In this document: positions 32,698 to 41,122 of the stretch, piece after piece
How the letters are laid out: each line of letters starts with the position of its first letter
Numbering within the stretch: the stretch's first letter is position 1
Origin: Harryflintia acetispora
Lineage (GTDB): Bacteria; Bacillota; Clostridia; Oscillospirales; Ruminococcaceae
DNA length: 64,000 bases
Direction of reading: 5' to 3'
NCBI GenBank assembly: GCA_004340125.1
Contig: SLUK01000008.1
Span: 106,898-170,897 of the forward strand
Made by a program: the position numbers and the translations under genes
The notes under the pieces: generated by a model
What the model saw: only the letters and a program-made list of their open reading frames with translations
The model's database searches: none
Told to the model about the DNA's origin: nothing

Positions 32698-32884
32698 GAC
32701 CGTTAGCTAAGCAAGCTAACGGTCATCTTTCTGTAATTTCATTCGCCTCTCCCGGGAAACGCTTCCAGGAGTTGGAACCTATGCCCTAATTATACCCGAT
32801 TCTGGGAAAGGTTGCAAGGGAAAATGGCGGTTTCCTTCCCCATCCGCCTGCCGGCAGGACCCCAGGATTGCTTATCTAGCGGTC
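32698..32884 (+). promoter_or_regulatory. Putative invertible promoter element C (187 bp)
   Basis: 27-bp sites lie at 32698-32724 (arm GACCGTTAGC, core TAAGCAA, arm GCTAACGGTC) and 32858-32884 (minus-strand reading: arm GACCGCTAGA, core TAAGCAA, arm TCCTGGGGTC). The left site is a perfect palindrome followed on the minus strand by ATTTTTAAT. The gene downstream is a paralog of the one behind element A. Confidence 0.75.
32789..32817 (-). promoter_or_regulatory. Sigma-A promoter inside element C, pointing away from the GLUG gene
   Basis: On the minus strand TTGCAA (32817-32812) and TATAAT (32794-32789) are separated by 17 bp. Confidence 0.85.
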
Positions 32885-32903
32885 TTTTGGGGAGGTTTTA
32901 TTG

Positions 32904-34127
32904 ATGAAGCGAATGGCATGTTCCCTGCTGCTGGCAGCCTGCCTGGCGGCTATACTTTTTCTTCCCGCGGCCGCGGACGAGGCGCGGGCCGCAGTCCAGG
33001 CCGACGAATACGGGGTCAACATCCCCTTCACCCCCTCGACGCGCACTGGCCGCTATGTCTTCGCCCTCTACGAGGGGGCGGCGGCCGACCCGCAGGCGCT
33101 GCTGGCCCGGGAGGAGCTGACTGTCCAGTCGGCGCGCACCGTCTTCCTCCCGGCCCCGATCTCGCTGGCCGAGCCGAAAACCTATACCCTCACCGTGACC
33201 GCCCTTCCCATGCCGGGCCGGGAGGGGCTGGACCGCGAGGCGACCAAGTCCGCCGCGCTCCAGACCGCTCGCGTCTGCGGACATCCTGACGACACCGGCG
33301 CTTTCCTAATGGGGAACGGCAGCGCGCAAAACCCCTACCAGGTCGCCAGTCCCGCCCAGCTGGCGCATCTGCAAAAGCACACCGGTTCCCATTATAAGCA
33401 GGCCTGCGACATCGACATGGCGGGGGTGTCCTGGCAGAACTTCGACTTTAACGGCACCTACGACGGGGACGGCTATGTCATCCGGAACCTGACCAGTACC
33501 TCCTCCGGCAAGCCCGCTGGGCTGTTCGCCACATTCAGCGGCGCGCTGATGAACCTGGGGATCGAAAATGCCAACATCGCCATGACGGGAGGATCATGGC
33601 ACGCCGGCACCCTCGCCGGCCAGGCCAGGGATGCCACCATTTCGCGCTGCTACTCCAAGGATTGCACCGTCAGCACCACCGCCGGTTATGACGCGGGGGG
33701 AATCCTCGGAAACGACAGCACCAACATCGTAATCGAGGACTGCTACGCACTGGGCGGCGTCTATTCCGGCGTCCGCCACGCGGCAGGCATTTCGGGGGAC
33801 TTCAACGGTGACAGCACCGCCAACACCATCCGCCGCTGCTACGCCATTCCCGCCAAATTGTCGGGCACGCAGGGAAACGGGATGATCGCCGGGTTGTGGG
33901 GGAAGGCAAAAATGGAAAACTGCTATTTTCCCAACGACACCGCCTGCGGGTCCACCACCGCCACCGCCTCGGGCAACGTGGCGGGCGCCTCTGGCTTGCC
34001 GCTGGCCTCCTTCACAAACGCCGCCAGCTTTTCGGGGTGGGACATCGGGGGGAGCGGCAGCGCCTGGGTGATGGGCGAAAACGGGCCCGAGCTCAAGGTT
34101 TTCGCACAGCGCCGCGCGGGGGGCTAA
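32904..34127 (+). CDS. Secreted GLUG-motif protein (paralog of the gene at 7309)
   Basis: A 407-residue exported protein. It has a signal peptide (about 1-25), then the N-terminal domain shared with the gene at 7309 (EYGVNIPFTPSTRTGRYVFA; REGLDREATKSAAL), and a GLUG-repeat region (NGTYDGDGYVIRNL; AGLFATFSGALMNLGI; AGGILGNDSTNIVIEDCYA). The ATG at 32904 has GGGGAGG upstream. Composition is that of the core genome. It has no promoter other than the one in element C, which currently points the wrong way. Confidence 0.85.
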   Translation: MKRMACSLLLAACLAAILFLPAAADEARAAVQADEYGVNIPFTPSTRTGRYVFALYEGAAADPQALLAREELTVQSARTVFLPAPISLAEPKTYTLTVTALPMPGREGLDREATKSAALQTARVCGHPDDTGAFLMGNGSAQNPYQVASPAQLAHLQKHTGSHYKQACDIDMAGVSWQNFDFNGTYDGDGYVIRNLTSTSSGKPAGLFATFSGALMNLGIENANIAMTGGSWHAGTLAGQARDATISRCYSKDCTVSTTAGYDAGGILGNDSTNIVIEDCYALGGVYSGVRHAAGISGDFNGDSTANTIRRCYAIPAKLSGTQGNGMIAGLWGKAKMENCYFPNDTACGSTTATASGNVAGASGLPLASFTNAASFSGWDIGGSGSAWVMGENGPELKVFAQRRAGG

Positions 34128-34151
34128 GCGCGCGGCGTCCCATCACCCAAA

Positions 34152-34190
34152 AGCGCCCCGGCCAAGAATCTTTGGCCGGGGCGCTTTCTC
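34152..34190 (+). terminator. Bidirectional intrinsic terminator
   Basis: Stem AGCGCCCCGGCCAA and its complement around GAATCT, followed by TTCTCTGTTT. On the minus strand the stem is followed by TTTTGGG. It separates convergent genes. Confidence 0.85.
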
Positions 34191-34194
34191 TGTT

Positions 34195-35979
34195 TCACCC
34201 CTGCGGGGCGATCCGGGAATAATATTTCTTGTCGTAGTCCTGGTAAAGCTCGGCATAGGTCTTGGAGGTGCCCAGGTGGACCTCGCGCAGATAGTCGTGC
34301 CGGTCGATCCCCTGCTCGGCATTCTGATGGGTGATGACATGCACCCCAACGTTCGAGCAGTGGTCGGCGATACGCTCCAGGCTCGAAAGGGTCTCGACAT
34401 ACGGGAAGCCCGCCTCGATCGAGCAGCTCCCGTCCCGCAGGCGCAGGATGTGCCGCTCCTTGAGCGTCTCCTCCACCAGGTCGATCACCTGCTCGAGCGG
34501 CTCGATGGTGGCGGCCACCGCCACGTCCTGTTCCTCGAAGGAGCAGATCGCCTTCTCAATGATCTCCCCCACCGCCTCGCTGAGCACCTGCAGCTCACCC
34601 AGGGCCTTCTGGGAGAAGTTGGCCTTGTCATCGTACAGGCGCAGCGCGCACTGGGCGTTGTTCATCGAGTAGTCGCCTATTCGCTCAAACTCGCTGATCA
34701 CCTGCAGCGTCTGTGAGACCTGGCGCGACTCGCTCTCGGTGAGCTCGCGCTCCGAGAGCTTGAGCAGGTAGATTCCCAGGCGGCTCTCCAGCTTGTCGAT
34801 GGTGTCCTCGTTCTCGCGCATACGCTCCTCCCGCTTGAGGTCCAATTTTTCAAATTGCTTGATCGAATTGCTGAAGTTCTTGAGCGCGAGCTTGCCCATC
34901 TGCACCGTGGCCTTATGCACATATTCCAGCGCCAGGCCGGGGGAGACGAGCAGCCGGTCGTCCAGCTGGACCACCACGGCCTCTTCCTCGTCCTCCCCGG
35001 TCGGGTCGTCCTTGATCATGGTGCAGACGATCCGCTCCAGGAGCCCCACGAAGGGCAGGAAGAGCAGGGTGATGGTCACGTTGAAGATGGTGTGGAAATT
35101 CGCGATCCCGCCCATCGAGATCGGGTCGTTCCAGAACGGGAAGCCGATGGTATATTGGAACAGGTAGGTCGCCGCCAGGAAGATGACGGTACCCAGGATG
35201 TTGAAGGTCAGGTGGACCATTGCGGTGCGCTTGGCGTTCTTGGAAGCGCCGATCGAGGCCAGGATCGGGGTGATGCACGTACCGATGTTCTGGCCCATGA
35301 TGATCGGGAAGGCCGATGCACAGGTGATCACCCCGGTGGAGGAGAGCGCCTGCAGGATACCGACCGAGGCGGAGGAGGACTGGATGACCGCGGTCACCAG
35401 GGTCCCGACGATCACGCCGAGGACGGGGTTTTCAAACATCGAAAAGAGCTTCGCGAAGCCGGGCATGTCGGCCAAGGGGGCCACCGCGTCGGACATGGTG
35501 ATCATCCCGGTGAAGAGGATGCCAAACCCCAGCAGGATCTGCCCGACGTCCTTTTTGACGGTGCGCTTGGAGGACATGAAGAGCAGCACGCCGATGATGG
35601 CGAACAGCGGCGCCAGGGTGGTGGGCTTAAAAAACTGGATGAGGAAGTTGGAGCTGTCCACCCCGGCCAGACGCAGAATGTGCGCGGTGATGGTGGTACC
35701 GATGTTCGCGCCCATGATGACCCCGATGGCCTGGCGCAGCTTCATGACCCTGGCGTTTACCAGGCCAACGACCACCACCGTGGTGGCCGAGGAGGACTGG
35801 ACCGCCGCGGTGACCAACGCGCCGAACAGCACGCTCGACAGGGTATTCTTGGTCAGCTTCTCCAGCGCGCTCTCCAGCCGCCCGCCCGAGACCTTCTCCA
35901 ACCCTGAGCCGAGAATCGACATTCCGTACAGAAAGAGGGCCAGCCCGCCCAACATGGTCACCAAGCTGAAAAAATCCAT
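34195..35979 (-). CDS. Na+/phosphate symporter family protein with PhoU-like C-terminal domain
   Basis: A 594-residue protein. The N-terminal ~330 residues are hydrophobic and contain the duplicated NptA/SLC34 motif (AAVQSSSATTVVVVG and AVIQSSSASVGILQ) plus GANIGTTITA and GQNIGTCITP. The C-terminal ~230 residues form a helical PhoU-like region (SEFERIGDYSMNNA). It probably moves phosphate with sodium and may sense it. GGAGGAAG precedes the ATG. Confidence 0.92.
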   Translation of the reverse strand: MDFFSLVTMLGGLALFLYGMSILGSGLEKVSGGRLESALEKLTKNTLSSVLFGALVTAAVQSSSATTVVVVGLVNARVMKLRQAIGVIMGANIGTTITAHILRLAGVDSSNFLIQFFKPTTLAPLFAIIGVLLFMSSKRTVKKDVGQILLGFGILFTGMITMSDAVAPLADMPGFAKLFSMFENPVLGVIVGTLVTAVIQSSSASVGILQALSSTGVITCASAFPIIMGQNIGTCITPILASIGASKNAKRTAMVHLTFNILGTVIFLAATYLFQYTIGFPFWNDPISMGGIANFHTIFNVTITLLFLPFVGLLERIVCTMIKDDPTGEDEEEAVVVQLDDRLLVSPGLALEYVHKATVQMGKLALKNFSNSIKQFEKLDLKREERMRENEDTIDKLESRLGIYLLKLSERELTESESRQVSQTLQVISEFERIGDYSMNNAQCALRLYDDKANFSQKALGELQVLSEAVGEIIEKAICSFEEQDVAVAATIEPLEQVIDLVEETLKERHILRLRDGSCSIEAGFPYVETLSSLERIADHCSNVGVHVITHQNAEQGIDRHDYLREVHLGTSKTYAELYQDYDKKYYSRIAPQG

Positions 35980-36038
35980 TGATCTTCCTCCGTTTGTCCG
36001 AAGATTTTACCGTCCCTTGACCCGGTTCTCTCATTTTG

Positions 36039-36067
36039 ATTATAACAGCCGCGAAAGAAATACTCAA
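36039..36067 (-). promoter_or_regulatory. Sigma-A promoter of the Na/Pi symporter gene
   Basis: On the minus strand TTGAGT (36067-36062) and TATAAT (36044-36039) are separated by 17 bp. Confidence 0.75.
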
Positions 36068-36146
36068 CAATTTTTAAAAGAAAATTTATACCCTCATAAA
36101 TAATTGTACTTGTTATAAAGAAATCCACAGGGAAATCATTGGGTTT

Positions 36147-36310
36147 CCAAAGGGTCCTTGACCCTTTGGCGGGTGTGGGCAGAGCCCACGGCCTTTTCCG
36201 GGTCGCTGCCATCTTGCCGCCACAGAAGCCTCCCATAGATCAGGAAGGGGAGCAAAAAGCTTCCAGTGGAAGGCTTTTGCGTGGGGAAACCCTATCAAGG
36301 GGTTTCCCCA
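36147..36310. repeat. Cluster of intergenic palindromes downstream of eno
   Basis: Several inverted repeats sit between the symporter promoter and the 3' end of eno. A 23-bp dyad lies at 36147-36169 (CCAAAGGGTC, complement after CTT). AAAGCTTCCA with an imperfect complement is near 36255-36277. TGGGGAAACCC with GGGTTTCCCCA is at 36282-36310. The first belongs with the palindromes at 58097 and 42652. The last could end eno transcripts. No gene is supported here. Confidence 0.6.
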
Positions 36311-36443
36311 TGACCATTTTTCGCGACAGGAAAATAGCTTTTCCGCCCCCTGCATTACAAGCATTCGGGGCAAAAAAGCTATCTTTTTCGATACAAATCG
36401 TATATAATATTAATAAATATACTATTTGTTCCCTATTTCGCGG

Positions 36444-37712
36444 CTATCCGCCATACCGGGCCGAGCAGCCGAGCTGCTCCTCGATGCGCAGCAGCTGGTT
36501 GTATTTCGCCACCCGCTCGCTGCGGCAGGGCGCGCCGGTCTTGATGTACCCGGCGTTCACCGCCACGGCCAGGTCGGCGATGGTGGTGTCCTCGGTCTCG
36601 CCCGAGCGGTGGGAGATGATGGTGCGGAACCCCGCCTTCTTGGCCATCTCAATGGCGTCCAGCGACTCGGAAAGGGTGCCGATCTGGTTGACCTTGATGA
36701 GGATCGCGTTCCCCGCCCGAAGCTCGATCCCCTGGCGCAGGCGCTCGGTGTTGGTGACGAACAGGTCGTCCCCCACCAGCATGGCCTTCGAGCCGAGCTT
36801 TTCGGTCAGCGAGGCCCAGCCGATGAAGTCCTCCTCCCCCAGCGGGTCCTCCAGCGAGCAGATGGGGTAGCGCCCGAGCAGATCCTGCCAATAGGCGATC
36901 AGCGAATCGGTGTCGTAGCTGCGCCCGAGCTTGGGCAGGCGGTAGCCGTACTCGGCGGTCCACTCGCTCGCGGCGGCGTCCAGCGCCAGCATGAAGTCGG
37001 TGTGCATCTCGAAGCCCGCGCCCTCGACGGCCTCGATGATCAGTTCGATGGCCTCGCTGTCCGACGAAAGGTCCGGCGCGAAACCACCCTCGTCCCCGAC
37101 CCCGGTCGAAAGGCCCCGCGCGCGCAGCAGGCTTCCCAAGCTGTGGTAGACCTGCGCGCACCAGCGCAGCCCCTCCGAGAAGGACGCCGCGCCCACCGGC
37201 ATGATCATGAATTCCTGGATGTCCACATTGTTCGAGGCGTGCGCGCCGCCGTTGAGGATGTTCATCATCGGCACCGGCAGGGTATCGGCCCGCACCCCGC
37301 CGAGATACCGGTAGAGCGGCAGCCCGAGCGCCCGGCAGGCGGCCCTGGCGCAGGCGAGCGAAACACCGAGGGTAGCGTTGGCGCCGAGACCCCGCTTGTT
37401 CTCGGTGCCGTCGAGCTCGACGAGCGCCCGGTCGATCGCCCGGATGTTGGCCCCGTCCATCCCGTAGAGGGCGGGCGCGATGGTTTTGGTAATGTTTTGT
37501 ACCGCGGCGAGCACCCCCTTGCCGCCGTAGCGGGAGGAGTCACCGTCGCGCAGCTCGTGCGCCTCGAACTGTCCGGTGGAGGCGCCCGAGGGCACCGCCG
37601 CCCGGCCCACGTCCCCGCCCGACAGGCGGACCACGCATTCCACCGTCGGGTTCCCCCGGCTGTCGAGGATTTCCCTTCCCTTTATCGAAACGATCTTGCA
37701 CGGATATTCCAT
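36444..37712 (-). CDS. eno: Enolase
   Basis: A 422-residue phosphopyruvate hydratase: GREILDSRGNPTVE, PSGASTGQFEAHELRDGD, GVGDEGGFAPDL, SLEDPLGEEDF, LIKVNQIGT and SHRSGETEDT cover the Mg and catalytic Lys/Glu/His residues. It converts 2-phosphoglycerate to PEP in glycolysis. AAAGGAGG precedes the ATG. It stands alone rather than in a gap-pgk-tpi-gpm operon. Confidence 0.97.
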   Translation of the reverse strand: MEYPCKIVSIKGREILDSRGNPTVECVVRLSGGDVGRAAVPSGASTGQFEAHELRDGDSSRYGGKGVLAAVQNITKTIAPALYGMDGANIRAIDRALVELDGTENKRGLGANATLGVSLACARAACRALGLPLYRYLGGVRADTLPVPMMNILNGGAHASNNVDIQEFMIMPVGAASFSEGLRWCAQVYHSLGSLLRARGLSTGVGDEGGFAPDLSSDSEAIELIIEAVEGAGFEMHTDFMLALDAAASEWTAEYGYRLPKLGRSYDTDSLIAYWQDLLGRYPICSLEDPLGEEDFIGWASLTEKLGSKAMLVGDDLFVTNTERLRQGIELRAGNAILIKVNQIGTLSESLDAIEMAKKAGFRTIISHRSGETEDTTIADLAVAVNAGYIKTGAPCRSERVAKYNQLLRIEEQLGCSARYGG

Positions 37713-37986
37713 TGTATTGCCTCCTTTGGTAGACTATAGTTGTAGTATGAACGAACGGATGGGATTTTATGTACATCCTGCCATATTTTTGAGCTGTCTA
37801 CGGCAGGTTTTTGCCGGAAAAATTATCCTTTCGCTGAAATTTTACGCTAAGACAAATAAAATGACCCGCGCCAGACAGAATATTGAAATGTGGAGACGGT
37901 TTCGCCGTAAAGCTGTCCCCGCTCCTACAAAAATGTGCTAAAATGAAGGCAGGAAGTTATCCCTTTCTGCTCCAGGAGGAATGAAC
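37713..37986. other. Divergent regulatory stretch between eno and the deacetylase gene
   Basis: It is AT-richer than its neighbours. A minus-strand TATAGT about 20 bp before the eno ribosome site, and a plus-strand extended -10 (TGTGCTAAAAT near 37934-37944), are the only promoter-like matches; neither has a convincing -35. Confidence 0.4.
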
Positions 37987-38931
37987 ATGAAGATTTTCAA
38001 AACTGTGCTCGCACTCTCGCTGGCCCTTTGCATGCTGGCCGGATGTACGGGCCGAAACGATGACAAGAACGGCTCGTCCTCTTCGGCCCCTTCGATTTCC
38101 AGCTCGTCGTCCAGCTCCATGCCTGAACCGAGCTCCAGCAGCGAAGCGCCCGAGAGCAGCAGTTCCTCGTCCTCTTCCTCGATGGATTCCTCGAGTGAAG
38201 CCGCAGCCGCAGCCGGGAGCGCCGATTTTTCACAAATCGGCGCTCTCGACCCGGCGGCGGTCACCTGGGGCCCGGGCCGGCAGGTGGATGAGGAGAACCG
38301 TCCCACCGCCCCCATCGCACTGCAGGAGCAATACGGAAAATACGGCGCCATCTTCATTGGAAACAAGGATGAAAAGAAAATCTACTTAACCTTTGACCAA
38401 GGGTACGAAAACGGCTACACCGCCAAAATCCTCGATACGTTAAAGGAAAAGGAGGCGCCCGCCGTCTTCTTTCTGACCGGGCACTATGTGCGCACCGAGC
38501 CCGAGCTGTGCCAGCGGATGATCGACGAGGGGCATGTGCTGGGCAACCACACCGACAACCATCTCGACGCCACCGAGGCCCCCCTCTCCGAGGCGCAGGA
38601 GGACCTGCTCTCGCTGCACAATATGGTAAACGACCAGCTTGGCTACGCCTGCCGGTATTACCGTTTCCCCGAGGGGAAATTCAGTGAGCAGGCCCTGGGG
38701 CTGGTGCAGATGAACAGCTATAAGCCGGTGTTCTGGAGCTTCGCCTACGCCGACTGGGACCCCGACAACCAGATGGCGGAGGCCGACGCGCTCGAGCAGC
38801 TGAAGAGCCACCTGCACTGCGGGGCGATCTACCTGCTGCACTCGGTCTCCTCCACCAACGCCGCCGTGCTCGGCGACTTTATCGACGCGGCGCGCCAGGA
38901 GGGCTACGAGTTCGCCAAAATGGAGCTCTAG
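37987..38931 (+). CDS. pdaA: PdaA-like polysaccharide deacetylase lipoprotein
   Basis: A 314-residue lipoprotein (lipobox MLAGC) with a ~50-residue Ser/Glu-rich linker and a NodB-type deacetylase domain. The signature TFDQGYENGYT matches PdaA, which makes muramic delta-lactam in spore cortex. GNHTDNH supplies the metal His pair and YLLHSVSS the C-terminal motif. AGGAGG is 7 nt before the second ATG (37987) but only 1 nt before the first (37981), so I choose the second. Confidence 0.85.
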   Translation: MKIFKTVLALSLALCMLAGCTGRNDDKNGSSSSAPSISSSSSSSMPEPSSSSEAPESSSSSSSSSMDSSSEAAAAAGSADFSQIGALDPAAVTWGPGRQVDEENRPTAPIALQEQYGKYGAIFIGNKDEKKIYLTFDQGYENGYTAKILDTLKEKEAPAVFFLTGHYVRTEPELCQRMIDEGHVLGNHTDNHLDATEAPLSEAQEDLLSLHNMVNDQLGYACRYYRFPEGKFSEQALGLVQMNSYKPVFWSFAYADWDPDNQMAEADALEQLKSHLHCGAIYLLHSVSSTNAAVLGDFIDAARQEGYEFAKMEL

Positions 38932-38959
38932 CGTCCCTCGTCTTCCCTACTTTATGAAC

Positions 38960-39003
38960 GGAACAGGCAAATTTTTCTTTTGCCTGTTCCGTCCTTTATT
39001 TTT
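38960..39003 (+). terminator. Intrinsic terminator of the deacetylase gene
   Basis: Stem GGAACAGGCAAA and complement around a T-rich loop, followed by GTCCTTTATTTTTC. Confidence 0.8.
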
Positions 39004-39026
39004 CGGGGAAAACGGCGTTTTCCCGG

Positions 39027-39055
39027 TTGACCTTTGGTTTAACAGTTGTTACAAT
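39027..39055 (+). promoter_or_regulatory. Sigma-A promoter of the ChrB-like gene
   Basis: TTGACC (39027-39032) and TACAAT (39050-39055) are separated by 17 bp. Confidence 0.75.
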
Positions 39056-39086
39056 AGAACCATCAAATGAAGGGTGGTGAACGGCC

Positions 39087-39626
39087 TTGGAAGGCTCTCA
39101 CAAGTGGGTCGCGCTCGGGTACAGCATCCCGATCAACCCCTCGCGCAACCGGGTCTACGTCTGGCGCAAGCTCAAGGAGTTCGGCGCGGAATATTTTAAG
39201 CAGGGCGTGGCCGTTCTGCCGCAAAACAAAAAGAATGTCGCGCGCCTCAGCCGCCTCGCCCAGAAAATCGGCGAGATGGGTGGGGACGCCCAGCTGGTGG
39301 AGCTGCGCTTTCTGCGGGCCTCGGACGAGGCCGCGCTGATCCAGAAATTCAAAAAGCAGTCGGACAGCGAATACGTCGAGCTGCTGCGCGAGTGCGCCGA
39401 CCTGTTCGCCCAGCTCGGACAGCACGCCGGGCAGAAGCTGAGCGAATACGAGACCGAACAGCTCAAAAAGGTGGTCAAGAAATATTCCCTGGCCAAGAGC
39501 CGGGACCACTTCCAGTCCGGACGCTCGGGGGAGTTCGAGCAGAAGCTCTACGGGGCGATCGATTCCCTGCGCGCCTCGGCGCAGGACTTTGCCAACCAGC
39601 TGTGCCGCACGCTGGACAAGCTCTGA
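39087..39626 (+). CDS. ChrB N-terminal-domain protein
   Basis: A 179-residue protein resembling the N-terminal domain of the chromate-resistance protein ChrB (YSIPINPSRNRVYVWRKLKE; ELRFLRASDEAALIQKFKK; DHFQSGRSGEFEQKL). In many genomes this domain occurs alone, and its role is not established. No chrA transporter is adjacent. The start is TTG behind AAGGGTGGTGAA. The next gene starts 13 nt after it, so they are co-transcribed. Confidence 0.7.
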   Translation: MEGSHKWVALGYSIPINPSRNRVYVWRKLKEFGAEYFKQGVAVLPQNKKNVARLSRLAQKIGEMGGDAQLVELRFLRASDEAALIQKFKKQSDSEYVELLRECADLFAQLGQHAGQKLSEYETEQLKKVVKKYSLAKSRDHFQSGRSGEFEQKLYGAIDSLRASAQDFANQLCRTLDKL

Positions 39627-39639
39627 GCGGAGGATTTTG

Positions 39640-40923
39640 ATGAAACGTCTTTTTCTCTCCCTTTGCTGCGCTCTTCTCTTTATCTTTGTCAGCTTCGCCC
39701 CCCTGGCCGCTTCCCCGGTCCGGGAGGTGTTTTTGCAGGTGCGCACCCCCGGCGGCGCGCCGGTGGCCGGCCTGTCGGCGTCCTGCGACTATGGCTCGGG
39801 CGAAATCCTGGAGTCCTCGCTCACCCCGGACTATATCAGTATGACCGGCCCCGAGGGCCGTTTTCCCTGCGGGGAGCTGCTTGTCGGCAAGCGGTATACC
39901 GTCACGCTGCAGGACTACTACCGCTTTCCCGCGATTGTCCGCCAAAGCGTTTCCTTCACCGTCCTGCCCGGAGACGGCCCTCAGACAGTGGAGGCCGTTT
40001 GGAAGGAGCAGAGCCCGGCAAAAAGCCTGGAAGCGCTCTCAGAAAAGGTAGTGCTGCGCTTTGTCGATGCCACCGGGAACCCGGTCTGCGGGCTCTTCCT
40101 CTCGGGCGGCAGGGACAACCCGCCTTTGCCCGCCGCGGGACAGAAGGCCAACCCGGGCACCGACGGGCAGCTCGGCTACAACGACCCGGACGGGAAATAT
40201 GTGTTCATCAGCCCCGCGCGGGACAGCTATACCGTCACCGTTTCCCGCGCCGAGGGCCTGCCTTCGGTGGGGGAGCAGACCTTCTGCTTCGACGCGTCGG
40301 TGGGCGGCAGCCGGGAATATGTGCTCCCCCTGCGCAGCGACCCGTCCGTGCCCGGTCCATACGCGGACCCGCAGAGCTCCCCCGCCTGCCAGCTGCGGCT
40401 GAAAATCGTCGATGCCGCCGGGCGTCCGGTGCCCGACCTGGTGGTCTCGGGGGAGCCGGAAAACCCAAAGGCGCTTCGCATCGAAGCCAGGAAGACCGAT
40501 CAAAACGGCGAGGTGCTGCGACAGGCGGGGGTCTACGAGCGTTACCGCCTCACCCTGTCGAACCCCTACCGCAAGGAGGGGGTCCAGCGGCAGGAGTACC
40601 AAGTATGGGGACTGCCCTTTACAGGGGTGCGGGACTACACCCTGGTCTGGAACGGCGAGGCGCCCCGGGAGAGCCTCGCGCGCCGGGCGGACAAGCTGAT
40701 CCTCTGTTTCCGGGATGCCTTTGGCGCGCCGCTGCCCGGCCTTTCGGTGCGCGCCGACCCGCAGGAGGGCGGCAAATCTGAGGAGGGCTACACCGACTAC
40801 GAGGGGAAGTTCATCCTCCTCTCCCCTGCCGAGAGCTACACGCTGCACGTTTGGGGCAACGGGCAGGAGAAGCGCTTTACCGCCGGCACGGACGGCGGAC
40901 AGGAGCAAACGATTATCTTGTAA
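39640..40923 (+). CDS. Secreted protein with three Cna-B/transthyretin-like repeats
   Basis: A 427-residue exported protein with signal peptide at 1-24. It has repeated beta-sandwich modules marked by LQVRTPGGAPVAGLSA, LRFVDATGNPVCGLFLSG, LKIVDAAGRPVPDLVVSG and CFRDAFGAPLPGLSV, each ending with a DPDGKYVFISP-type turn. These resemble Cna-B or carboxypeptidase-regulatory domains used as stalks in surface proteins. No sortase signal is present. GGAGG precedes the ATG at 39640. No invertible element precedes it. Confidence 0.75.
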   Translation: MKRLFLSLCCALLFIFVSFAPLAASPVREVFLQVRTPGGAPVAGLSASCDYGSGEILESSLTPDYISMTGPEGRFPCGELLVGKRYTVTLQDYYRFPAIVRQSVSFTVLPGDGPQTVEAVWKEQSPAKSLEALSEKVVLRFVDATGNPVCGLFLSGGRDNPPLPAAGQKANPGTDGQLGYNDPDGKYVFISPARDSYTVTVSRAEGLPSVGEQTFCFDASVGGSREYVLPLRSDPSVPGPYADPQSSPACQLRLKIVDAAGRPVPDLVVSGEPENPKALRIEARKTDQNGEVLRQAGVYERYRLTLSNPYRKEGVQRQEYQVWGLPFTGVRDYTLVWNGEAPRESLARRADKLILCFRDAFGAPLPGLSVRADPQEGGKSEEGYTDYEGKFILLSPAESYTLHVWGNGQEKRFTAGTDGGQEQTIIL

Positions 40924-41018
40924 ACCAAAGGGGGGAAGGGGCCGCGGCTCCCTCCCCCTTTTCATCAACCTGCCCAATCCCGCGGGAATCTGTCTGCGAA
41001 AGAAGGACAAAAATGCTA

Positions 41019-41047
41019 TTGAATAATGGGGCGTTTGGTGCTAGAAT
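41019..41047 (+). promoter_or_regulatory. Sigma-A promoter of guaB
   Basis: TTGAAT (41019-41024) and TAGAAT (41042-41047) are separated by 17 bp. Confidence 0.7.
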
Positions 41048-41122
41048 GGAAAAAATATCGAAAAACGATTGTGGTTTGGTGCAAGAGGAATGGAAATCGG
41101 CGATGAAAAAGGAGGATAATCT

